From JAJYTI01 sp035302145 (lineage in GTDB: Bacteria > Bacteroidota > Bacteroidia > Flavobacteriales > Flavobacteriaceae), in assembly GCA_035302145.1 (NCBI GenBank), contig DATGSX010000032.1:1-24491 (forward strand): a stretch of 24,491 nucleotides of DNA, given 5' to 3'. Position numbers and translations under genes: made by a program. The notes below the pieces were generated by a model. It searched no databases. It was not told the origin of the DNA and was given only the letters and a program-made list of their open reading frames with translations. Below, one piece after another: positions 15,801-22,794 of the stretch (position 1 is its first letter; each line of letters starts with the position of its first letter).

Positions 15801-17246
15801 TGGCAAATTAGAAATGCAAGTATGACCGATACCAAATATCAAAGCCAAGGTGTTTTAAATGCTACGATTACCCACAATAATTTTAAAGATATAAACTTTG
15901 ATATGCGCATCAATGCCAATGAGATGCTCGTTTTAGATACCACTGAAGAAGAAGATGCCTTGTATTATGGAACTGCTTTTATAAGTGGTTTAGCTTATAT
16001 TCATGGACCTGCTAAAGAGTTAACCATAGACGTTTCTGCTACTACAGAGAAAAATACCAATTTTACTATTCCTCTGAGTGATGCAGAGTCTATTGGCGAC
16101 GATTCCTTTATAGTATTTTTATCACCAGAAGAAAAGGAAAAAAGATTAACCGGAGGTACTGTTTCTAAAGATATTAGAGGATTGTCTGTAAACTTTGACT
16201 TAGATATTAATAATAATGCAGAAGTTCATGTAGTAGTCGATAAGACTAATAATTCTACGTTACGTGCTCGTGGATTTGGAACGTTATTAATACAACTTAA
16301 CACCATGGGTAAGTTTAATATGGAAGGGGATTTCCAGGTGATAGATGGTGACTTTGACTTCCGTTATGCAGGTATAATTCAAAAGTTAATTAAGGTAGTT
16401 CCAGGTGGATTCATATCGTGGGATGGAAATCCGGAACGCGCCACTATAAACCTACAAACGAAATATGAAACCGATGCGAATCCATCGGTACTATTAGACA
16501 ACACTTCTATCAACCGTACCATTCCAGTAGAAGTATTAATAGATTTAAGTGGACAACTTACTCAACCAGATTTAGCTTTCGACATTGAGTTCCCTAGAGT
16601 GAGTTCATCGGTAAAAAGCGAATTAGAGTATAAACTACAGAATAGGGAGGAACGGGATAAACAAGCCTTATTTTTGATTGCATCGGGTTCGTTTGTAAAC
16701 GATAATTTCCAAGGAGCAAATGCGTTCTCAGGTACTCTGGCTGATAAAGTTTCTGGTTTGCTAAACGAATTATTTGCTGATAAGGATGGGAAATTTACCG
16801 TTGGTTTGGATTATACCCAAGGAAGTAACTTGCCCAATCAAGAAACCGCCGATAGATTCGGAGTAACTTTATCTACTCATATAAACGAACGAATACTGAT
16901 AAATGGTAAAGTAGGGGTGCCAGTTGGTGGAATATATGAAAATAGTATTGCAGGTGATATAGATGTGCAATGGTTGGTGAATGAAGATGGAAGTTTACGC
17001 TTAATTTTCTTTAACCGTCAAGCGGATATCCAGTTTCTTGGAGAGAATCAGATTTTTGAACAAGGCGCTGGTATTTCTTACTCTGTTGACTTTAATACAT
17101 TTAAAGAGTTAGTAAAAAAGCTATTTAATAAAACGATAGAACTAGAATCTCAAAAAGACCTAGAAGTAACACCAGACGACAACACTTTCCCTATTGAATA
17201 CTATTTAAACAATAAGGCTAGGTTACCAGAAGATACTTTACAATAG
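12867..17246 (+). CDS. tamB: TamB-family translocation and assembly module protein
   Basis: TamB-like proteins are long beta-rich proteins, anchored in the inner membrane, that span the periplasm and help assemble the outer membrane or carry lipid to it. This one has 1459 residues from the GTG at 12867. It starts in a membrane anchor, continues through an AsmA-like N-terminal part (IQTFVAEKITESINEKHGTSI, then VGLSWTGRVSLQNV) and a long repetitive beta region, and ends in the conserved TamB C-terminal domain (about residues 1060-1435), with MEGDFQVIDGDFDFRYAG, LDNTSINRTIPVEVLIDLSG and INGKVGVPVGG. GTG is the only canonical start in frame, but the frame is open to 12798 and encodes most of the anchor (KKLRKILIRLFLIGFAFF) upstream of it. 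The true start is probably non-canonical, perhaps ATC 12801; see the findings. It is divergent from tsaD and ends at a strong terminator. Confidence 0.92.
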   Translation: MLLLSIPPIQTFVAEKITESINEKHGTSIHVSKVGLSWTGRVSLQNVLILDHKQDTLIYTKRLRTRLKSPKALLKGHLYFRHTYLNDPYFHIKTYKGEEKSTIETFADNFGEGSDPNNPFTLFFSRLILDRGSFIITDENLEKPNVFSMDDIYLKTDNFKLVKDVIDSDIQKLAFTSFDGLEVTDLSGNYHYSPTGMGLKNMILETKNSNVKGTIQLDYPVEGLSDFSEVVQWTFDIEPSVVNSNDIRFFYSELGANIDFAIQTKMRGTLLDFELKDNRISYRNSGVEGNFRFTDLIDPNTPFKIHSDAHVLRVNSSDLETLLPSTLRGVIPEEVKRLGNVTIQGKSSISDNAIQTNGTWNTNLGVVKMDLSLSDIKDFENAYYHGEIDLREFKAGELLNNKNIGNISSKLKVDGKGTKAETLDTDINAEISSFIVNNYNYTNVWMEGDLKYPLFNGVASIKDRNLDLDFNGLIDMSDVINEYDFEATVNFSDLNQLGLVKRDSIAEFTGKVIMDMQGTNVDDVVGELNFKETFYQTHLKYYYFDDFAISSTIDNKERTIAINSPDIVTGQLTGKFKLADLPQLIKNGIGSIYTNYIPAEVTENQYISYDFEIHNKIVDVFIPQLELGDNTRLKGEVSSDEKTFKLDFVSPEIMAFNNHIEKINLQVDYDNPMHNTYLTVGTINNKIYAINGLEIDNTTKNDTLAISANFRGGKDQGDYFDLSFYHTINPKGQSVFGIKRSGILFDNNLWYVNHENDDRNRVVMEDNFDNIRIDSLVLNHNEEFIRMAGVVKDSTYKDVHLNFENVKLSHFIQNVDSLEVMGRINGNLSLKQEKGNYFPSSTIKVNGLVLNHVPYGDFALDIIGNEDLTRYDIEGSLIDNKKKHFSALGYIDISEGNPNMNVNVDFDAFDIGGFSPFGAHVVSRLRGMATGRIQLSGNPVAPEVLGRLYLKETGMLIPYLNVDYRLGDNTEVVVSKNSWQIRNASMTDTKYQSQGVLNATITHNNFKDINFDMRINANEMLVLDTTEEEDALYYGTAFISGLAYIHGPAKELTIDVSATTEKNTNFTIPLSDAESIGDDSFIVFLSPEEKEKRLTGGTVSKDIRGLSVNFDLDINNNAEVHVVVDKTNNSTLRARGFGTLLIQLNTMGKFNMEGDFQVIDGDFDFRYAGIIQKLIKVVPGGFISWDGNPERATINLQTKYETDANPSVLLDNTSINRTIPVEVLIDLSGQLTQPDLAFDIEFPRVSSSVKSELEYKLQNREERDKQALFLIASGSFVNDNFQGANAFSGTLADKVSGLLNELFADKDGKFTVGLDYTQGSNLPNQETADRFGVTLSTHINERILINGKVGVPVGGIYENSIAGDIDVQWLVNEDGSLRLIFFNRQADIQFLGENQIFEQGAGISYSVDFNTFKELVKKLFNKTIELESQKDLEVTPDDNTFPIEYYLNNKARLPEDTLQ

Positions 17247-17256
17247 CTTTCCAATA

Positions 17257-17290
17257 AAAAAGCGTTTACCATAAATGATAAACGCTTTTT
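17257..17290. terminator. Bidirectional intrinsic terminator between tamB and the 490-residue protein gene
   Basis: AGCGTTTA (17261-17268) pairs exactly with TAAACGCT (17279-17286), and the flanking A4 and T4 extend the stem to 12 pairs around a 10-base loop. There is a T run on either strand, so it can end tamB transcription (plus) and that of the convergent gene ending at 17309 (minus). Confidence 0.85.
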
Positions 17291-17308
17291 ATTATTATAA
17301 ATCTATTA

Positions 17309-18781
17309 TTATTCCTGTGTGACTTTCCTTTTAGAAGGAATCGCTACACAGCTAAACAAGCATTGCTCTTTTATTATATCTGGCACTCCTTCAGGAAGTA
17401 GTTTTTCCCAACCTTCAACATCGTTTTCAATCATCTTTAATACTTCTTTGGAGAAGATATGCAGATAATCTTTATTGTAATTTTCTATATCTACAATACG
17501 TCCAGAACTTCTAAAGAACTCATATAGTTTTAAAGTGCTATCTTCTAAATAACGCCCCAATAAATCACCATTAATAATTTCATCCGTCTCTTTTATATGC
17601 ATTGGATATAAATAGACTTTCATGTCTTTAGAAAATAGCTTTCCGGAAGCTTCTAATATTCCACCGCTTAAGTTTCGATAATATTTTTGGTCGAATACCT
17701 TAATTAAATTGTTAACACCCATAGCTAAACCAATACGCATCTTGGTAAAGCGAGCAAAATACTCTACAAGTTTATAGTACTCTCTGAAGTTAGACAGTAA
17801 AACCGTATATCCCAACGAAGACAATAGCCTGGCGCGATCCATAAAGTCTGCTTCATCTATTTCCCCTTCAGCACTTAAATTAGATAGGGTTATTTCAAAA
17901 ATCACTTCGGTATTTTTTTCAGATACCCGTTTTTCCTGTAAAAATAGCTCTTCTGCATTTTTGTAGATATCTATTCCAACTTTGGTAATAGGCCTAAAAC
18001 TTCCACGGAAAGCAAGGATATTTTTCTTGTATAGTTTAGACGCAGGTAGAATGTTATTTCCATCAGGTCCAAACATTACGGCTTCTGTCATCCCGTTTCT
18101 AAGTAACACTAAACTCATTAAACGGTTATCTACATTTTCGAACTGTGGTCCAGAAAAGTTTATAGTGTCTATCTCAATACTATCATGATCAATATTATCA
18201 TACAAGCAACCGATAAGTTTCTTTGGGTCATCGTAATGATAAAAAGCACCATATATTAGGTTTACACCAACCACACCTAATGTATTTTGCTGATGTATAG
18301 CTTCATTTTCATGAAAGCGCACATGAAGAATTATCTCATTATACTCTTTTTGATCCGGGTCTAATTGAAAATTAATTCCTACCCAACCATGGCCTTTATA
18401 TTTTTTAGAAAAATCTATAGTAGCTACGGTATTAGCATATGAGAAAAATAACTTGTTAGGATTTATATCACGAGGAATACGCTCTTCTAATAAGCTCATC
18501 TCATGACTTAGCATTTTCTTTAAACGCTCTTCGGTAACATATCTTCCAGATGGTTCTACACCATAGATAGCATCACTAAAACTCTTGTCATAAGCCGACA
18601 TGGTTTTAGCAATAGTTCCAGAGGCACCTCCTGCACGAAAGAAGTGTCTTACGGTCTCTTGACCTGCGCCTATTTCAGCAAAAGAACCGTAAATATTTTT
18701 ATTTAAATTAATTCGTAATGCCTTATTGCTAGTAGATGGGATATCTTTATACGGACCATCTGCCAAAAGAGTATTAGTCAT
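17309..18781 (-). CDS. Conserved protein of unknown function, 490 residues
   Basis: I recognise this as a type of protein found widely in Bacteroidota but know no established function. It starts MTNTLLADGPYKDIP, followed by the striking block SFAEIGAGQETVRHFFRAGGASGTIAKTMSAYD (33-65), which is likely the most conserved part. The rest is a soluble, mixed alpha/beta sequence without signal peptide or membrane helix, so it is probably cytoplasmic. It includes WVGINFQLDPDQKEYNEIILHVRFHENEA, GVVGVNLIYGAFY, FRGSFRPITKVGIDIYKNAEE and LSGGILEASGKLF. I chose ATG 18781 because a good promoter lies just upstream and would exclude the 16 further codons open in frame. It is a single gene, divergent from the MBL hydrolase gene, and ends at a strong terminator shared with tamB. 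I give no symbol, and database names for its relatives should be treated with caution. Confidence 0.85.
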   Translation of the reverse strand: MTNTLLADGPYKDIPSTSNKALRINLNKNIYGSFAEIGAGQETVRHFFRAGGASGTIAKTMSAYDKSFSDAIYGVEPSGRYVTEERLKKMLSHEMSLLEERIPRDINPNKLFFSYANTVATIDFSKKYKGHGWVGINFQLDPDQKEYNEIILHVRFHENEAIHQQNTLGVVGVNLIYGAFYHYDDPKKLIGCLYDNIDHDSIEIDTINFSGPQFENVDNRLMSLVLLRNGMTEAVMFGPDGNNILPASKLYKKNILAFRGSFRPITKVGIDIYKNAEELFLQEKRVSEKNTEVIFEITLSNLSAEGEIDEADFMDRARLLSSLGYTVLLSNFREYYKLVEYFARFTKMRIGLAMGVNNLIKVFDQKYYRNLSGGILEASGKLFSKDMKVYLYPMHIKETDEIINGDLLGRYLEDSTLKLYEFFRSSGRIVDIENYNKDYLHIFSKEVLKMIENDVEGWEKLLPEGVPDIIKEQCLFSCVAIPSKRKVTQE

Positions 18782-18811
18782 AGTGTTATGAGCTTTACTT
18801 TGAAATAGCCA

Positions 18812-18841
18812 CAAAGGTACTAAATACAATAGGTAAACAAA
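18812..18841 (-). promoter_or_regulatory. Promoter of the 490-residue protein gene (Bacteroidota type)
   Basis: On the minus strand, TTTG (18841-18838) is followed after 18 bases by TACCTTTG (18819-18812), a full match to the Bacteroidota consensus TTTG - about 17-23 bases - TAnnTTTG. Transcription would start about 5-8 bases further on, leaving a leader of roughly 25 bases before ATG 18781. This placement also decides the start codon. Confidence 0.7.
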
Positions 18842-18852
18842 AAAATATACTT

Positions 18853-18860
18853 TACTTTTG
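18853..18860 (+). promoter_or_regulatory. Candidate -7 element of the MBL hydrolase gene
   Basis: TACTTTTG matches TAnnTTTG fully but ends only 5 bases before ATG 18866, so the mRNA would have almost no leader. I see no TTG at the usual -33 distance (bases 18827-18836 lack it), which lowers confidence. Confidence 0.4.
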
Positions 18861-18865
18861 CAATT

Positions 18866-19642
18866 ATGAAATCACGAATTAAACTAACTTTTCTTGGAAC
18901 AGGAACTTCACAAGGGATCCCCGTGATTGCTAGTTCGCATCCCGTATGCCATAGTAGTGATCCACGTGATACTCGTTTGCGGGTTTCTGTTTTGCTAGAA
19001 TGGAAGGACAGTAAGTATGTTATAGATTGTGGTCCTGATTTTAGATATCAAATGCTACGCGCGAATTGCCAACGTGTAGATGGCGTTCTGTTTACACATG
19101 AACACAGTGACCATACCGCAGGAATAGACGATATAAGACCCTATTACTTTAAACAAGGAGTTATGCCGTTCTATGCTCATAAAAGAGTGTTTGAATCCCT
19201 TTACCAGAGATTTGCATACATTTTTAAAGAAGGAGAAAAATATCCTGGCGCACCGACTATTGAAGAACATCATATAGATAAGGATCATAGCTTTATAATC
19301 GGTGGAAAAACTGTAATTCCAATTGAAGCTTGGCATTATAAAATTCCAGTACTTGGTTTTAGAATAGATGACTTAACCTATTTGACCGATGTAAAAACAA
19401 TGGACAAAGAGGAAAGAGAAAAGATTAAAGGGTCTAAGGTGCTGGTGGTTAATGCACTACGTGAAACTGAGCACCATTCTCACTTTAATCTAAAAGAAGC
19501 TTTGGAGTTTATAGAGGATGTAAATCCCGAACGAGCATATCTTACGCATATTAGTCATTTGCTTGGTTTTCATAAGGAAGTAGAGAAAAAACTTCCAAAA
19601 AATGTGTTTTTAGCCTACGATACTTTACAAATTGAAATTTAA
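18866..19642 (+). CDS. PhnP-like MBL-fold metal-dependent hydrolase
   Basis: The 258-residue protein is a metallo-beta-lactamase-fold enzyme of the PhnP/RNase Z-like group (cyclic phosphodiesterase or similar phosphodiesterase activity). The start LTFLGTGTSQGIPV is typical. The metal ligands are visible: THEHSDHTAG (H78, H80, D82, H83), AWHYKIPVLGFRI (H157), TDVKTM (D175) and the C-terminal THISHLLGFH. PhnP has an additional structural zinc site formed partly by cysteines in the early loop. Here that loop reads SHPVCHSSDPRDTRLR, with one cysteine (C28) and nearby histidines, so that site may be altered. C-P phosphonate lyase genes are absent from the window, so the substrate is open. A small membrane-anchored protein gene follows 8 bases downstream in the same transcript. 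Confidence 0.9.
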   Translation: MKSRIKLTFLGTGTSQGIPVIASSHPVCHSSDPRDTRLRVSVLLEWKDSKYVIDCGPDFRYQMLRANCQRVDGVLFTHEHSDHTAGIDDIRPYYFKQGVMPFYAHKRVFESLYQRFAYIFKEGEKYPGAPTIEEHHIDKDHSFIIGGKTVIPIEAWHYKIPVLGFRIDDLTYLTDVKTMDKEEREKIKGSKVLVVNALRETEHHSHFNLKEALEFIEDVNPERAYLTHISHLLGFHKEVEKKLPKNVFLAYDTLQIEI

Positions 19643-19650
19643 AATTTAGA

Positions 19651-20151
19651 ATGAGAGAGAAGATTTACTTATACCTATTGATGTTTGTTACGGTTATATT
19701 AGTGTTTTTATATAAATATCAATCGTCAGTTTTTGAGAGACAACATGAAGATAATCAAGCGTTAGAAAGGGTAATAGACCGATTAGAAATTGAGAATAAA
19801 GAATTAGAAGCGTCTTATTCTGAAAAAGCATATTTCTCTTTAGAAAAGAATGAAAGTGCCCTTAGCTATATCGAAGAAGTTTATAATACGCGTCCAGACT
19901 CTTTGGTTAAAAAAATTGAAAATTATTTTTATGATAAGAATGGGAGAGAGGATAATCCACTTGTACCATATTCGGGAATGGAAGGGACTATGCAAGTGAA
20001 TAAGGTACAGTTGCTAAATCACAAATGGGTTTTGGCAGATTTTACCGATGGTACTTATTGGGGCGAGATGGTTCTAGAATACTTTTACAATCCTGATGAC
20101 CAATCTATTGAAGTAGAGTTGCTAAATTCATTTCTATATACGTCAAGATAA
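19651..20151 (+). CDS. Membrane-anchored coiled-coil protein of unknown function
   Basis: The 166-residue product has one N-terminal membrane helix (IYLYLLMFVTVILVFLYKY, residues 5-23). It is followed by a probable coiled coil (about 27-60, rich in E, R and L) and a compact C-terminal domain with aromatic residues (KWVLADFTDGTYWGEMVLEYFY). The orientation suggested by the sequence is a short cytoplasmic N terminus and a periplasmic domain. I do not recognise a family with known function. It starts 8 bases after the MBL hydrolase gene and ends shortly before a strong terminator, so these two genes form a transcription unit. Confidence 0.8.
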   Translation: MREKIYLYLLMFVTVILVFLYKYQSSVFERQHEDNQALERVIDRLEIENKELEASYSEKAYFSLEKNESALSYIEEVYNTRPDSLVKKIENYFYDKNGREDNPLVPYSGMEGTMQVNKVQLLNHKWVLADFTDGTYWGEMVLEYFYNPDDQSIEVELLNSFLYTSR

Positions 20152-20175
20152 TTCGCTTAAGTGTTTTATAAAACT

Positions 20176-20206
20176 ATAAAGGTTAGCTTTTTAGGCTAAC
20201 CTTTAT
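20176..20206. terminator. Bidirectional intrinsic terminator
   Basis: ATAAAGGTTAGC (20176-20187) pairs exactly with GCTAACCTTTAT (20195-20206), a 12-pair stem around a 7-base loop. T-rich sequence follows on the plus strand. It lies between the convergent ends of the coiled-coil protein gene (20151) and the hydrolase gene (20228) and probably serves both. Confidence 0.8.
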
Positions 20207-20227
20207 TTATTAATACTATTATTTATA

Positions 20228-20881
20228 CTAGTCTAACCACTTACGGAAATCATAAAAGTTTTGTGGGGCAACACCGTGTCCTACTGGATATTCTTTGTAC
20301 TCTGCCTTTATTCCCATGGCTTTTAAGGATTCATTTGCATCGCGAGCCCATTGCACAGGAATAATCATATCTGCTGTTCCATGTGATTGGAAAATATCTA
20401 AATGAGAATAATCCTTGTTTTCATAACCATCTACTAGCATATCTTTTGCTAGATATCCGCTTAATGCTACTATACGCTTTATTTTTTCTGGATAGCTCAA
20501 TCCCACAGCTAGGCTAAGAATAGTACCTTGACTAAATCCTAGAAGGGTAATATTTTCAGAATCTAAATTGTATAATTCTATAGCGTTATCAATTGTTTTA
20601 ACAACAGTTTCTCTAGCTTTTATAGCCTCTTCAATATCATTAAACTTTGTATTATCTGCACTTTCAAAGTGTATTGTATACCATGCATTTCCCATTCCTT
20701 GTAAAGACAAAGGAGCTTTTAGTGCTATAATAGCATATTTTTCTGGTAATTCTGGTGCAAAAGAGAACAAGTCATCTTCGTTGCTACCATATCCATGGAG
20801 CATGATAATGGCTGGTGCTTTCTCACTAAGATTCGATGGACGATAATTATGTACTAAAGGTAATGTCTGTTTTGTTTGCAT
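20228..20881 (-). CDS. Alpha/beta-hydrolase, phospholipase/carboxylesterase family
   Basis: This 217-residue esterase belongs to the small phospholipase/carboxylesterase family (YpfH or acyl-protein thioesterase type). It shows the oxyanion-hole motif MLHGYGSNEDDL (28-39) and the catalytic triad: S117 in LLGFSQGTI, D171 in QSHGTADMIIP and H202 in YPVGHGVAPQNF. No signal peptide is visible, so it is probably cytoplasmic. Length fits the family. It is the last gene of a minus-strand operon, starting 16 bases after the stop of a DUF4870-like gene, and ends at a shared terminator. The natural substrate cannot be told from sequence. Confidence 0.9.
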   Translation of the reverse strand: MQTKQTLPLVHNYRPSNLSEKAPAIIMLHGYGSNEDDLFSFAPELPEKYAIIALKAPLSLQGMGNAWYTIHFESADNTKFNDIEEAIKARETVVKTIDNAIELYNLDSENITLLGFSQGTILSLAVGLSYPEKIKRIVALSGYLAKDMLVDGYENKDYSHLDIFQSHGTADMIIPVQWARDANESLKAMGIKAEYKEYPVGHGVAPQNFYDFRKWLD

Positions 20882-20897
20882 AATGTTAAAATAGAAA

Positions 20898-21218
20898 TTA
20901 AACTATTTTTGAAAATAATTGTTGAAATTTTTCGCCTAATAAGGGAATGGGTTTGATGCTATTTTGCAATGCTGCAACTAAACCAAATACCCATAATACT
21001 ACAAATAAAAAATATACTATTAAAGCTAATAATGGACTGGTTATCAAGCAAAGTAAAGCTAATATTAATATTATATAGGTGCCTAAGCTTTGACGTATGT
21101 GAAAATTAACGTACTCGTTCTTTTCTTTATTTAGAACTATTGCGATAAACGTTCCTAAAATTGTCATATAGCTTATAATAGCATGATGTCTATATTTCCT
21201 TAAATTTTCATTGCTCAT
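20898..21218 (-). CDS. Small DUF4870-like membrane protein (second of a tandem pair)
   Basis: The 106-residue protein has an N-terminal helix (HHAIISYMTILGTFIAIVL), the amphipathic stretch NEYVNFHIRQSLGTY and two more membrane helices (IILILALLCLITSPLLALIVYFLFVVLWVFGLVAA). Its C-terminal motif is IPLLGEKFQQLF. This layout, with an N/F-H-x-R-Q-like loop between helices 1 and 2, is that of DUF4870 or Tic20-like small membrane proteins of unknown role. Its ATG follows directly on the stop codon of the upstream paralogue, with no bases between. Confidence 0.75.
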   Translation of the reverse strand: MSNENLRKYRHHAIISYMTILGTFIAIVLNKEKNEYVNFHIRQSLGTYIILILALLCLITSPLLALIVYFLFVVLWVFGLVAALQNSIKPIPLLGEKFQQLFSKIV

Positions 21219-21542
21219 TTAATCTAAAAATTTAAACCATTGTTGAAATAGTTGATCCAAATAAGGCACACCTGCCATTTGCTTTAATAATACTCTTACA
21301 AAGGACAGAATCCAGGATAAGATAGAAATAAAAAACAGAACTTCATGTAAAACTCCCAATCCCATACTACCAAAAAGTACGCCAATATAGTGTAAGAGTG
21401 TAATGCCAAACATGTTTTTAACATGAAAGCCTGCGAAGATATCTCCTTTATTTTTATTTAAAAAGTAAGCTGCAATTAGTCCAAAAGGGGTTAAATAGGC
21501 AATGATTGCCACAACTTCTGGTCGTAATGAACTATTTGACAA
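21219..21542 (-). CDS. Small DUF4870-like membrane protein (first of a tandem pair)
   Basis: The 107-residue protein resembles its downstream neighbour in start (MSNSSLRPE against MSNENLRKY), length, helix spacing, the loop FAGFHVKNMFG against YVNFHIRQSLG, and the C-terminal P-Y/L-L-x-x-x-FQQ motif (VPYLDQLFQQWF). This points to an old tandem duplication. The start codon is TTG (21542) and overlaps the end of the dihydroorotase-like gene by 11 bases, so translation is probably coupled. Function unknown. Confidence 0.75.
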   Translation of the reverse strand: MSNSSLRPEVVAIIAYLTPFGLIAAYFLNKNKGDIFAGFHVKNMFGITLLHYIGVLFGSMGLGVLHEVLFFISILSWILSFVRVLLKQMAGVPYLDQLFQQWFKFLD

Positions 21543-22794
21543 AGTCTCGTAAGCTTAATTGGTTGTTAGCTATAATTCCGTAAACATTTCCTTTCATAGG
21601 TTGACCTAAAAGGGAACTATTGGTTTGACTGCTTAAAATATGCTCTTTTTCAAAACTCCATTCCCCATCTGGTTGAAATAAACTTAAATTAGCAACAGAA
21701 CCCTCTTTAATAGTTTGCTCCGGAATGCCAAACACTTTTTTCAGGCCGTTTAGATAAGTAACAGCTCTTTCAGTTCCTACTAATTTATTTAAAGCCGGAA
21801 ATGCACTCTCCATCCCGATACTTCCATAGAGCGCTTGTTCGAACTCCACTTTCTTTTCTTCGATGGTAAGTGGTCTATGGTCACATGTCACACCATCAAT
21901 AATACCATTGGCTAAACCGTCTAATAAGGCTTGTCTATCCTCAGCTAAACGAATTGGAGGTAGAATTTTATATCGTGTATCAAAGCTATCTAATACTGAG
22001 TCGGTTAAAAGTAAATGTGTGATATTCACGCTACAGCTAATTTGAAGGCCTGAAGCTTTAGCCTGTTTAATCATTTCTACAGATTCTGCCGTTGAAATGG
22101 TTGGGATATGTAAACGTCCTCCTGTATATTTTAAAATAGCTATATCTCTTGCTATTTGTAAGGTTTCTGAAAGCGAAGGCATGCCTTTTAAACCTAACAT
22201 GGTACTTGTAACTCCTTCGTTTACAACGGCTTTTGCAGCGATAGACTTGTCCATAGGAAAAGACTGTATCAAGCCATTAAAACTTTGTGTGTATTGCAAG
22301 GCTAGTTTAAGTAGGTTAGCATTTTCTATAGGTTTCTGATAATCGTAAAAAGCAATTGCTCCTTCGCAATGCATATCGTATAATTCTGTCAGGTCTTCGC
22401 CTTTAGCATCTATACTCATTGCACCAACTGGATGCAGGCTTACCGCATGTTCTTTAGCACGGCTTCGTAAATATTGAATGCTTGCTTGCGACTGTACTAT
22501 AGGCTTGCTAGTTGGATTTAACGCTATATGAGTAAATCCGCTTTTTGCAGCAACCTCCAAACCATTATCTATAGTTTCTCGATCTTCGTAGCCAGGCTCT
22601 CCAAAAGATATACTGCTGTCGAACCATCCCATGGAAACATGTAAATTTTCAAGGGATACAGTTTTATTAGTCTTTACATTGATTGAATCTGCAATGGATT
22701 CTATAACTCCATTGTTTATTAATATATCTTTTTTTGAAAGATGGTGTTCCGAAGTGGAATCTATTATGGTGGCAGATTTCAGAAGTATTTTCAT
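21532..22794 (-). CDS. Dihydroorotase-like amidohydrolase, probably catalytically inactive
   Basis: The 420-residue protein matches the TIGR00857/PyrC type of dihydroorotases, which close carbamoyl-aspartate to dihydroorotate in pyrimidine synthesis. Overall fold markers are present: the composite N-terminal beta domain, FGEPGYEDRETI (64-75), the motif around AFYDYQKP (149-154), GRLHIPTISTAESVEMIKQAK and VTCDHRPL. The metal-binding residues are mostly lost. The D-x-H-x-H motif is DSSIS (59-63), the His of the canonical A-H-C/x-E-D region is replaced (IQSFPMDKSI), and the second His of H-x-x-H-x-S-T is Thr (HIPTIST). Only the two Asp positions (D151 and the Asp of CDHRP) remain. It is therefore likely a non-catalytic homologue. 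Its ATG overlaps the stop codon of the upstream VWA/BatA-type gene by 4 bases (ATGA). Confidence 0.88.
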   Translation of the reverse strand: MKILLKSATIIDSTSEHHLSKKDILINNGVIESIADSINVKTNKTVSLENLHVSMGWFDSSISFGEPGYEDRETIDNGLEVAAKSGFTHIALNPTSKPIVQSQASIQYLRSRAKEHAVSLHPVGAMSIDAKGEDLTELYDMHCEGAIAFYDYQKPIENANLLKLALQYTQSFNGLIQSFPMDKSIAAKAVVNEGVTSTMLGLKGMPSLSETLQIARDIAILKYTGGRLHIPTISTAESVEMIKQAKASGLQISCSVNITHLLLTDSVLDSFDTRYKILPPIRLAEDRQALLDGLANGIIDGVTCDHRPLTIEEKKVEFEQALYGSIGMESAFPALNKLVGTERAVTYLNGLKKVFGIPEQTIKEGSVANLSLFQPDGEWSFEKEHILSSQTNSSLLGQPMKGNVYGIIANNQLSLRDFVK

